Source of the DNA: Nanobdellota archaeon
Lineage (GTDB): Archaea > Nanobdellota > Nanobdellia > Pacearchaeales > GW2011-AR1
Assembly: GCA_018816205.1 (NCBI GenBank)
Contig: JAHIWJ010000128.1
Coordinates: forward strand, 1-5,619
DNA: 5,619 nt
Direction of reading: 5' to 3'
In this document: in pieces, positions 1 through 5,576 of the stretch
Position numbering within the stretch: the first letter of the stretch is position 1
Layout of the letters: the number at the start of each line of letters is the position of its first letter
Program-made: the position numbers and the translations under genes
The notes under the pieces: generated by a model
Told to the model about the DNA's origin: nothing
Databases searched by the model: none
The model's input: only the letters and a program-made list of their open reading frames with translations

Positions 1-1
1 A

Positions 2-637
2 AACATCTTTGAACTTAACAAGGAAACATATGATTCTTTAGCTGGGGAGTACCAAAAGAGATGGAAGTCTTATTACGAGCACCAAACAGAAGTACTTTCA
101 CACTTCGTTAGGGAGATTAAAAGTAAGAATAATGCCAAAGAGATAAAAATACTTGATGTTGGTTGCGGCGTTGGGTTAGATAGCGCCATAATGTCCGATC
201 ATGGGTTTAAAGCCGAGGGAATCGACTTTTCTAGTGAGATGATAAAGTTTGCGAGAATAAATGTGCCGGGTGGGAAATTTGTGCACACAAACCTTTTCGA
301 TTATGACCCTGGATCAAAATACAAGGGGGTCATATTGGATGCGTTTATACACCTTTTTCCGAAGAATCACTTGCAGGCAGTTTTCAATAAAATAAAAGAT
401 TTAACTGAAGAAGAGGGTATACTTTATATTAGCACAACCCTTCATGATAATCCAAGCGAGGGTTTCATACTAAAGGGAGACTATGAAAACAAAAAAGCAA
501 GGTTTAGAAAAGAGTGGACTAAAGAAGAATTTCTAACTGAACTGCATAAGTTGGGTCTTCAATTGATAAAGTATTACGAAGATAAAGAAGACGTGTACAA
601 AAAGCATTGGATGAATGTGCTTGCGGCTTTTAGTTAG
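2..637 (+). CDS. class I SAM-dependent methyltransferase, 5' end outside window
   Basis: The reading frame is open from base 2 to the TAG at 635-637 (211 codons) and has no visible start, so the gene begins upstream of the window. The first in-frame ATG (191) cannot be the true start, because the SAM-binding glycine loop lies before it: ILDVGCGVG at 149-175. A second Rossmann-fold signature follows, GIDFS, whose Asp (224-226) typically binds the ribose hydroxyls of SAM. The segment GVILDAFIHLFP fits beta strand 4 and the active-site region, and LTEEEGILYIS fits the post-beta-4 helix and strand 5. The N-terminal ETYDSLAGEYQKRW resembles the start of many small-molecule methyltransferases of the Methyltransf_11/25 type. 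It should transfer a methyl group from SAM in the cytoplasm; the acceptor cannot be told. The stop overlaps the convergent flippase stop by 4 bases. The fold is confident, the substrate unknown. Confidence 0.88.
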   Translation, partial: NIFELNKETYDSLAGEYQKRWKSYYEHQTEVLSHFVREIKSKNNAKEIKILDVGCGVGLDSAIMSDHGFKAEGIDFSSEMIKFARINVPGGKFVHTNLFDYDPGSKYKGVILDAFIHLFPKNHLQAVFNKIKDLTEEEGILYISTTLHDNPSEGFILKGDYENKKARFRKEWTKEEFLTELHKLGLQLIKYYEDKEDVYKKHWMNVLAAFS

Positions 638-2187
638 TTCTTCGGTCTTAATTTATTTACGATGTTTTTGACTATAATTCTGTCGTTTTTATCTAAACCG
701 TTCACTAAAAATATCAGGACTATGTAGACTAATAGGAATAGCAATGTGAGAAGGATCAGCGTAAATATGTTAATCTCGATTTTAGTCTTTAAGAAAAAGA
801 GGATTAATAAAGGGATTAATGAAATTAGCCCTATAGAAAACATTTTTCTTCTTAGAGGAATAACTTTTATGTAGTGTTTCCCTTCGAATAAAAACAAGAG
901 ACCGAGAACTATCATAGAGGCCGAGGTAGCCAGAGCGGCACCATTCACTCCGAAGGGATTGTCCAAGAATGTAATCTTTTCCATTGGAATCAAAAGAAAA
1001 TTTAAGGTTGCATTTAATAACGAAACAATTGTTATGTTCATTAAAGAAATTTTAGATTTGCCAGCCATAGAAATAAGCTGATTTGAAACTAAAAGGATTG
1101 ACATAATGAAACTGCCAATTGCCAGGATTCTAAGAGAGTTTTCTGCTGGGAGATATTGACTCCCGAAGAGGATGTTTATGGCCGCGCCTGGAAATACAAT
1201 CAAGAGAATAAAAATTGGAAGATTAATAATAAAAATCCATTTTGAAACTTGCTTGCTTAGTTCCCTTATAGTGCTTATGTCTTTTCTTGCATATGCACGA
1301 GTTACTAGAGGGAAAAAAAGCTGCATGAAGATTTCAGGGGTATTCAGAAGTAACAAAGATATTGGAATTACAGCATTGTAAATCCCCACGGAGTAAGTGC
1401 CTTTGAACAGCCCCAGAAAAAACGAATCAATCCAGTAAAAAGCAGTGGATATGAACCCTGAGAGAAATAGGGGAATAGAATAAATCATAAGTTCCTTTAT
1501 CTCTTTTTTATTCTTAGAAATAATGGCTGGACCGAATAGCTCCGAGATTTTGTACCTCGCGACTATATACGATATGGCTGCCATGCTTCCTACACCAATG
1601 ACATATGAAATTGGGAGAGAGTTTGGTCCAATACCCAAGAAAACCAACGCTATTAAAAATAATAGTTTGACAGCATTTTGGAATATATTGAATATGAATG
1701 AAAACCATTTTACTTCTTCGTAGGCCCTAAGAATCGTCACTAGGGGGCTCGCTAAGATTGTAAGAAAAGTTAAAAGACTAAACAATTTGAGAAAGATGAT
1801 TAGGCCAGAATTGTGAAAGATGTTTATCGCGATATAGGGGGAGAGAATGAAGAGCAGAATTCCTGCAATGATTCCAGAAATTACCGAGGTTATGACCGAG
1901 AACTTGAATATAGACCTAATTTTTTTTAGGTCGTTTTTTCCTCGGTATAATGGGATAAATCTGAGTAGACCTTCAGATAAACCGAGGCTTGCTATGGCTA
2001 CGAACCAGCCAGCGACCATTAAGGCAAGATTGAATTGTCCATATATGTCTGGACCGAAGTATCTTGCTGCGATTATTCTGTAAGCATATCCGAGTATTTT
2101 AGAAAGAATAATTCCAATTAAGACAATAAAAGAAGCCTTTGCAAGCAGATTAAGGGAATCACTAATTGCCTGTTCTTTTTTTTCCAT
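634..2187 (-). CDS. polysaccharide / lipid-linked oligosaccharide flippase (MOP superfamily, Wzx/RfbX-like)
   Basis: This 517-residue integral membrane protein has about 14 hydrophobic helices (roughly residues 17-39, 50-72, 94-117, 130-155, 164-185, 190-210, 234-258, 268-290, 316-338, 352-374, 380-400, 413-434, 448-466, 472-495), the length and topology usual for MOP-superfamily exporters. The N-terminal segment around residues 36-53, with ARYFGPDIYGQF, matches the polysaccharide biosynthesis protein signature (ARxxGPxxYGxF/Y), and FGVNGAALATS near 412-422 is another typical family segment. Members flip undecaprenyl- or dolichyl-linked sugars across the cytoplasmic membrane for surface polysaccharide or N-glycan assembly. 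The ATG at 2185-2187 is the first in-frame start and gives a Lys/Glu-rich cytoplasmic N-terminus (MEKKEQ) before helix 1. No Shine-Dalgarno sequence precedes it. The gene is convergent with the methyltransferase and divergent from the small membrane protein. No glycosyltransferase is visible in the window, so the substrate is not known. Confidence 0.88.
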   Translation of the reverse strand: MEKKEQAISDSLNLLAKASFIVLIGIILSKILGYAYRIIAARYFGPDIYGQFNLALMVAGWFVAIASLGLSEGLLRFIPLYRGKNDLKKIRSIFKFSVITSVISGIIAGILLFILSPYIAINIFHNSGLIIFLKLFSLLTFLTILASPLVTILRAYEEVKWFSFIFNIFQNAVKLLFLIALVFLGIGPNSLPISYVIGVGSMAAISYIVARYKISELFGPAIISKNKKEIKELMIYSIPLFLSGFISTAFYWIDSFFLGLFKGTYSVGIYNAVIPISLLLLNTPEIFMQLFFPLVTRAYARKDISTIRELSKQVSKWIFIINLPIFILLIVFPGAAINILFGSQYLPAENSLRILAIGSFIMSILLVSNQLISMAGKSKISLMNITIVSLLNATLNFLLIPMEKITFLDNPFGVNGAALATSASMIVLGLLFLFEGKHYIKVIPLRRKMFSIGLISLIPLLILFFLKTKIEINIFTLILLTLLFLLVYIVLIFLVNGLDKNDRIIVKNIVNKLRPKN

Positions 2188-2222
2188 TAAATCAAAAGAA
2201 AAACACGATTTATTATTCTATC

Positions 2223-2231
2223 TATTTAATT
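2223..2231 (-). promoter_or_regulatory. possible TATA-like box for the flippase gene
   Basis: Read on the minus strand, this is an AT-rich run ending ATTAAATA inside the divergent spacer. It would place a transcription start about 10-15 bases before the flippase ATG at 2187, which fits the absence of a Shine-Dalgarno sequence. The whole spacer is AT-rich, so a chance match is quite possible. A second candidate, AATAATAAAT, lies nearer the start at 2209-2218 and would fit a leaderless transcript. Confidence 0.3.
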
Positions 2232-2279
2232 TTGTTTAGATGTTCATTTGATTTAGTTAGTCGGTTGTTTTGGGTTATA

Positions 2280-2294
2280 GAAAATTTTATTAAT
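2280..2294 (+). promoter_or_regulatory. archaeal BRE/TATA-like promoter for the small membrane protein
   Basis: GAAAA followed directly by TTTTATTAAT resembles an archaeal purine-rich BRE plus TATA box. The centre of the T/A stretch is about 25 bases upstream of the GTG at 2315, the usual TATA-to-start distance for a leaderless archaeal transcript. This is a sequence resemblance only. Confidence 0.45.
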
Positions 2295-2296
2295 CC

Positions 2297-2308
2297 CCTG
2301 ATTTCAGG
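2297..2308. repeat. short inverted repeat CCTGA-TT-TCAGG between TATA box and start codon
   Basis: Two perfect 5-base arms are separated by TT, just downstream of the TATA-like box and 6 bases before the GTG start. The position would suit an operator where a dimeric regulator blocks transcription initiation. It could equally be a chance palindrome; only one copy is present in the window. Confidence 0.3.
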
Positions 2309-2314
2309 AACTTC

Positions 2315-2593
2315 GTGGTACTAGTGAAAATACTTGGGACGATTGACCTTGCTGCAGCGGCTGCTTTTTTGATGCTGGTTTTTGGATTTAATGTTGCGAA
2401 TCAGTATCTTGTTTTTTGCGCGGGGTTACTTTTCCTAAAGAGTATGTTTATTCTTATGGGCGATATCCTTAGTGCAATTGATCTGGTCTCTGCAATGTTA
2501 TTGTTTTTATCAATTCCATTTAATCTGCCGTCTGTGCTTTTATGGGTGCCTGCTTTTTTTCTATTGGCTAAAGGGGTTGTTAGTTTTGCTTAA
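2315..2593 (+). CDS. small four-helix membrane protein with internal duplication, function unknown
   Basis: The 92-residue protein is almost entirely hydrophobic, with about four membrane helices (residues 10-25, 31-48, 51-68, 73-91). The two halves align: residues 5-47 and 50-91 share IL..IDL, a later FN, a Leu, an Ala and a closing Lys in the same order, about 12 identities over 43 positions with a one-residue gap. Each half therefore has an Asp near the start of its first helix and a Lys near the end of its second. I recognise no named family, although similar small proteins seem common in DPANN-type genomes (recollection, not checked). The start is uncertain: GTG at 2315 has an AGGA at 2306-2309 five bases upstream and sits at the expected transcription start, whereas GTG at 2324 would give an 89-residue protein beginning MKILG, a more usual N-terminus. 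The TAA at 2591-2593 lies inside the convergent hydrolase gene. Confidence 0.75.
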   Translation: MVLVKILGTIDLAAAAAFLMLVFGFNVANQYLVFCAGLLFLKSMFILMGDILSAIDLVSAMLLFLSIPFNLPSVLLWVPAFFLLAKGVVSFA

Positions 2594-3026
2594 ACCCTTT
2601 TCTTGCCCAATTAAAGAAGAAATACTCTCTTCTATGAAAGACTCCTGTGAATAAAAGTGAAGATAGGTCGAGCAGGGAATGAAAAATCATTCCGATGAAA
2701 ATGAAAAAGAAGCCTGACCAGAGAAGCCCTAAAAGTCCTACGACTGCGTGGAATTCAACCGTGTGAAAGAGATGAAAATCGCTTTTCTTCTTTATTCCTT
2801 CTGCCAGATCTATTTTTTCTTGTTGTCTTAGTTTACGATGGTAAGTGAACGCCTTTTTTAAGCTCGGACTCTTATTTTTCATTACTGCGTTTGCATAATG
2901 ATCGAAGTCTATTAGGAAAGAAGAAAGAAAAATTAGTGAAAGGTATAGAACCGGCATGGTTGGAATGAAAATCCAGATTAGTGCTGTAAATATCGCGCCG
3001 AGAAATATATGCCATCTTGGGAACAT
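2580..3026 (-). CDS. YdjM/DUF457-like membrane-bound putative metal-dependent hydrolase
   Basis: This 148-residue protein has three to four hydrophobic stretches (about 9-22, 25-39, 92-112, 112-128). Histidines and aspartates sit where the DUF457/YdjM family carries its putative metal ligands: an N-terminal His (H6), LIDFDHY (D40, D42, H43) after the first helices, FHLFHTVEFH (H85, H88, E91, H93) before the third, and FHSLLDL (H116, D120) in the last. Family members are called membrane-bound metal-dependent hydrolases, but I know of no firmly established substrate. The middle (about 50-82) is charged and probably cytoplasmic. The ATG at 3024-3026 starts only 7 bases after the secD stop, and AGAAGG (3038-3043, minus strand) lies 11 bases upstream as a weak ribosome site. 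It is probably the last gene of the secF-secD operon. Its 3' end overlaps the convergent small membrane protein by 14 bases. The family call is by motif only. Confidence 0.65.
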   Translation of the reverse strand: MFPRWHIFLGAIFTALIWIFIPTMPVLYLSLIFLSSFLIDFDHYANAVMKNKSPSLKKAFTYHRKLRQQEKIDLAEGIKKKSDFHLFHTVEFHAVVGLLGLLWSGFFFIFIGMIFHSLLDLSSLLFTGVFHRREYFFFNWARKGFKQN

Positions 3027-3033
3027 TGGAATT

Positions 3034-4536
3034 TTAACCTTCTACTCTTCTTATCATTTCCGCAAATGCTGGGCGGGTTATCAAAACGCCTGCAGTGACA
3101 CCGATAATTGTTGTGAGAGCGAAACCTTTGAACAGGCCAGCTCCAGCCCAGTAAAGCGGGATCATGGCTGCGACTAGAGTTAAGTAGGCTGAGAGAATTA
3201 TTCCTGAAGCCCGCTTGATTCTTTCTTTGATACTTAGTTGTTTTGATCTGCCTGCTTCGTCCAGGATTATAATTTGTTGGTCGACGCCTGTCCCAATTGT
3301 GGCAAGGATGCCTGCAATCGAAGGCAAGTCGAGATTCCACCGGATCATGGCTGCGACGCCTAGGATAATTATTAACTCTGAGAACGACGTCAACAACAAG
3401 GCCAGAGAAGCTTTTATTCTTCTGTATCTAACAAAAATCACTAAAGAGACTACCACTATTGCAGAAACTGCCGCGATGAGAATTGAGTGAATGAATTCTT
3501 GCCCTAAAACCGGGGAGATTGTGTCAAGTTTTACAATCTCGAGCTTGTATGGAAGGCTTCCGGTTAGGAGAATTGTTTGTAGACGATTCATGTTTGCTCT
3601 GGCGTCTTTTATGGCATCTTCTCTTGTGGCTCCGGTTCCAGAACCTTGGATTTGTATTTCGGTCGTTGCTTGGCCTCGCAGGCTGCTACCAATCAATAAA
3701 GAATCTACTTCTGTGCCATCGACGTATAAGTAAAGGCTTTCGTTCAGGTATTTTCCTGTGTCATCAAGACTTAGTTGAGAGGTTATATTTGCATGCTTTT
3801 GCGCTGCTTCCTCTCTTAAGTAGATTACAAAGGCAAAATTACAAGCGTAACCGCCCTGCGCTGCAAAACATTCTCTGATGCCTGAACATGTTGCGTCATT
3901 TCTACAAACGTCGCTGATGTCTTTATTTCCGCCTTCGAAGACAGTAATGTTTCCCACCTTTGCTTCGAATTTACCTTGTTGGCTTATTAGTTGTTCTAAG
4001 TCCTTCGGTGTCGCTCCTGCAACTTCGACAAGCATGAAACTGTCTCCAGATAGGTCGCTGACTCCTTTGATGTTGACATCGGAAAGCCCATAGACGTTAA
4101 ATCTGTTCCTGCTTATGGCTACGAGGTCTTGTAATTGGTCGTCAGTAATTGGCACATCTGGTTTGACTAGAGCTCGTGCGCCGCCTCTCAGGTCTAAACC
4201 TGTTTGTATCTTTGAGTTGGGAACTTCCGAGACAGTTATTTGAGGAGTCTGATTTGTAAGGAAGGTTATGGAATTTTCTTCGGTTACAATGTCAATCCTT
4301 TTCTCTTTCCCGTCGGTGAACAGGTCGTTTACGACTGTTGAATAATCTTCAACACCCATTATTTCTTTTCCGTTTATTTGCTTGATTACTTCTCCCTGCC
4401 TTAAGCCTGCTTCGAAAGAAGATGAGTTTTTTTCGATGGAAGTCACTAGAACGCCTGTTTTGAAGCTTGGGCTGATTGCCAGAATTGAAAGTGCTAAGAC
4501 TATGATTAGAACCCATAGTCTGAATCCGATTTTCAT
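3034..4536 (-). CDS. secD: protein translocase subunit SecD (archaeal type, with PDZ-like domain)
   Basis: SecD pairs with SecF in the membrane and assists Sec-dependent protein export from the outer face; in bacteria the complex is proton-driven. I place the start at ATG 4534-4536 (500 residues) rather than ATG 4567-4569, because it forms an ATGA overlap with the secF stop and has AAGGAGA (4547-4553) ten bases upstream. In that numbering: helix 1 at about 5-21; a PDZ-like domain at about 27-95 (SIEKNSSSFEAGLRQGEVI, INGKEI); the Sec_GG motif GLDLRGG at 113-119; the large external domain with four cysteines at 211, 217, 223 and 232; LPYKLEI then SPVLGQ at 341-346; and five more helices (about 349-369, 376-398, 404-425, 444-465, 467-486). 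GVDQQIIILDE at 418-428 is the archaeal form of the conserved TM4 motif and keeps the acidic residue (D419) matching the one tied to proton coupling in bacterial SecDF. Identity is firm; the archaeal energy source is less clear. Confidence 0.95.
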   Translation of the reverse strand: MKIGFRLWVLIIVLALSILAISPSFKTGVLVTSIEKNSSSFEAGLRQGEVIKQINGKEIMGVEDYSTVVNDLFTDGKEKRIDIVTEENSITFLTNQTPQITVSEVPNSKIQTGLDLRGGARALVKPDVPITDDQLQDLVAISRNRFNVYGLSDVNIKGVSDLSGDSFMLVEVAGATPKDLEQLISQQGKFEAKVGNITVFEGGNKDISDVCRNDATCSGIRECFAAQGGYACNFAFVIYLREEAAQKHANITSQLSLDDTGKYLNESLYLYVDGTEVDSLLIGSSLRGQATTEIQIQGSGTGATREDAIKDARANMNRLQTILLTGSLPYKLEIVKLDTISPVLGQEFIHSILIAAVSAIVVVSLVIFVRYRRIKASLALLLTSFSELIIILGVAAMIRWNLDLPSIAGILATIGTGVDQQIIILDEAGRSKQLSIKERIKRASGIILSAYLTLVAAMIPLYWAGAGLFKGFALTTIIGVTAGVLITRPAFAEMIRRVEG

Positions 4537-5417
4537 TTGCGGTAGTTCTCCTTGGCTTCGGCGTACCACTTTATGATTGAAGCGTTCGTTACCCAGGTAT
4601 TGAAGATATCAAAACCCAGACCAATCAATAGAATTGTGAACATTTGTTTAAGGACATCTGAAGAGTTGTAGATTATTATCAAGGAAACTCCTACTGCAAG
4701 GATTGAGGTTAAGGACATTACAATTCCGGTTTTGAACGCACCAAAAATGCGCCGGTTTATTGATTCTTCTTTCTTTATTAAAACTCGAGTAGTCAACAAA
4801 ATGTCCGTGTCAACAGAATATCCTATAAGAAGCAGAAATGCGACTACGCCTGCAGTAGACAAAGATATTCCCAGCAGGTCAACTACAACTAGTGTCATCG
4901 CAATATCTGCAAACGCGGAAATTACGACTGCGGTGCTTGGGACGAATGTTCTAAAAATTAAGAACACTACTATTGCCATAAAAAAGAAAGCTAGTAGGAT
5001 TGCGAGTCTTAATTGCTGATAGAACCCCTGAGATAGTGTGGCTCCGGAAAATTCGACTGAAGAATTATCCTGGGTCAGTTCATAACCTAAAATCTCTTCT
5101 AAGGCAGACCTAATTTCTTCGACATTCGCTTTGGTTTCTAAAAGAAAACCTGTCTGTTTGCCTGTCCTGAAATCGGATATTCCCCGAATCGTTAAGTCTG
5201 GGAATTGGCTGGAAAGCTCAGATTTGACTAAATCAATGTCGGCTAAGGGGTCTAAAATGGTAACTGTTGTTCCACCTGTTAAAGAAACGTCCTTGTAAAT
5301 TATATCGCCCTGCTGATTTTGGAAGCTCCAAAGATAGGCAATAGATGCAATTATTACAACTGCTGAGATTATTAGTAACCGTTTGTAGTTTTTGTTGTAC
5401 CACTCGGATTTTATCAT
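4533..5417 (-). CDS. secF: protein translocase subunit SecF (archaeal type)
   Basis: The 294-residue partner of SecD has the standard SecF layout of six helices. Helix 1 is at about 13-29, followed by an external domain carrying the Sec_GG-like motif SLTGGT (45-50) and GATLSQGF (125-132). Five helices follow at about 135-155, 163-181, 186-208, 228-249 and 257-278. GYSVDTDIL at 199-207 in TM4 is the archaeal counterpart of the bacterial GYSVNDT motif, and the following LTTRVLIKKEES matches archaeal SecF. The ATG at 5415-5417 gives a typical short charged N-terminus (MIKSEWYNKNYKR) before helix 1. No Shine-Dalgarno sequence precedes it, which fits a leaderless first gene of an operon. The TGA stop overlaps the secD ATG, suggesting translational coupling and roughly equal amounts of the two subunits. 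secF before secD is the order usual in archaea and the reverse of the common bacterial secD-secF order. Confidence 0.95.
   Translation of the reverse strand: MIKSEWYNKNYKRLLIISAVVIIASIAYLWSFQNQQGDIIYKDVSLTGGTTVTILDPLADIDLVKSELSSQFPDLTIRGISDFRTGKQTGFLLETKANVEEIRSALEEILGYELTQDNSSVEFSGATLSQGFYQQLRLAILLAFFFMAIVVFLIFRTFVPSTAVVISAFADIAMTLVVVDLLGISLSTAGVVAFLLLIGYSVDTDILLTTRVLIKKEESINRRIFGAFKTGIVMSLTSILAVGVSLIIIYNSSDVLKQMFTILLIGLGFDIFNTWVTNASIIKWYAEAKENYRK
4547..4553 (-). promoter_or_regulatory. Shine-Dalgarno sequence that decides the secD start
   Basis: Read on the minus strand this is AAGGAGA, inside the last codons of secF and ten bases before the ATG at 4534-4536. It supports the internal ATG over the upstream ATG at 4567-4569, which would lengthen SecD by 11 polar residues (MVRRSQGELPQ). 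Confidence 0.7.
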
Positions 5418-5440
5418 TTAGAGTTTAGAAAATAAGGGTT

Positions 5441-5450
5441 CTTAAAGATT
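5441..5450 (-). promoter_or_regulatory. possible TATA-like box for the secF-secD operon
   Basis: The minus strand reads AATCTTTAAG, centred about 26-28 bases upstream of the secF ATG, the distance expected for a leaderless archaeal transcript. The match to a TATA box is modest, and an alternative AT run (CTTATTTT, 5431-5438) lies closer. The transposon-like remnant begins just upstream of this box. Confidence 0.3.
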
Positions 5451-5456
5451 GCGAAG

Positions 5457-5576
5457 GGGCTTGAATGCGACAAGGAGAATAATACGGCTTCGTTGGTAGT
5501 TTTCCGCAGGAACAAACGACAAACCGCAGGGTCTACAGACGTAAACTACCGAGGGCTAAAGCCCTCAGCGTTTTAA
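5457..5576 (+). pseudogene. possible decayed 3' tail of an IS200/IS605-type tnpB
   Basis: This is an open + strand frame, closed by the TAA at 5574-5576, whose translation looks like the end of a TnpB/OrfB protein. GLECDKENNTAS resembles the family segment ...G.ECDRDLNAS..., which holds the last RuvC acidic residue after the zinc finger, and RQTAGSTDVNYRG resembles the common tail (T.G.T.INACG). The zinc-finger cysteine pair and the rest of the protein are absent: the frame meets a TAA at 5433-5435, and secF starts at 5417 on the other strand. So only about 40 codons remain. The frame ends inside a block of inverted repeats, as tnpB genes usually do at the element's right end. The similarity is by eye over a short stretch and may be chance. 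Confidence 0.4.
5495..5566 (+). repeat. nested inverted repeats resembling an IS605 right end / omega-RNA scaffold
   Basis: GGTAGTTT (5495-5502) pairs perfectly with AAACTACC (5543-5550), enclosing a 40-base loop. Immediately next to it is a perfect 7-bp hairpin, GAGGGCT-AA-AGCCCTC (5551-5566). Within the loop, CCGCAGG occurs twice (5504-5510 and 5524-5530), and GTCT-AC-AGAC (5531-5540) could form a small hairpin. A GC-rich hairpin with a GCTAAAGC-type tip just before the end of tnpB is typical of IS200/IS605 right ends, where the same bases form the 3' part of the omega RNA. Alternatives are a non-autonomous element, an unrelated structured RNA, or a transcription terminator for a minus-strand gene lying beyond the window edge. 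Confidence 0.55.

Noticed and set aside
1172..2083. Several 64-78 codon frames within the flippase gene on both strands
   Set aside because: All lie inside the flippase coding sequence, lack ribosome sites or recognisable motifs, and are expected by chance opposite hydrophobic coding sequence.
2978..3340. 120-codon minus-strand frame overlapping the 3' end of secD and the start of the hydrolase gene
   Set aside because: It is an out-of-frame shadow of secD, rich in Arg, His, Ser and Asn with no domain pattern, whereas the secD frame carries clear family motifs throughout.
3519..3878. 119-codon plus-strand frame opposite secD
   Set aside because: Antisense shadow with Leu/Arg/Cys-rich low-information composition, no plausible start signal, and lying fully within a well-conserved gene.
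4732..5019. 95-codon plus-strand frame opposite secF
   Set aside because: Antisense shadow of secF; its Thr/Ile/Asn-rich sequence shows no family pattern.
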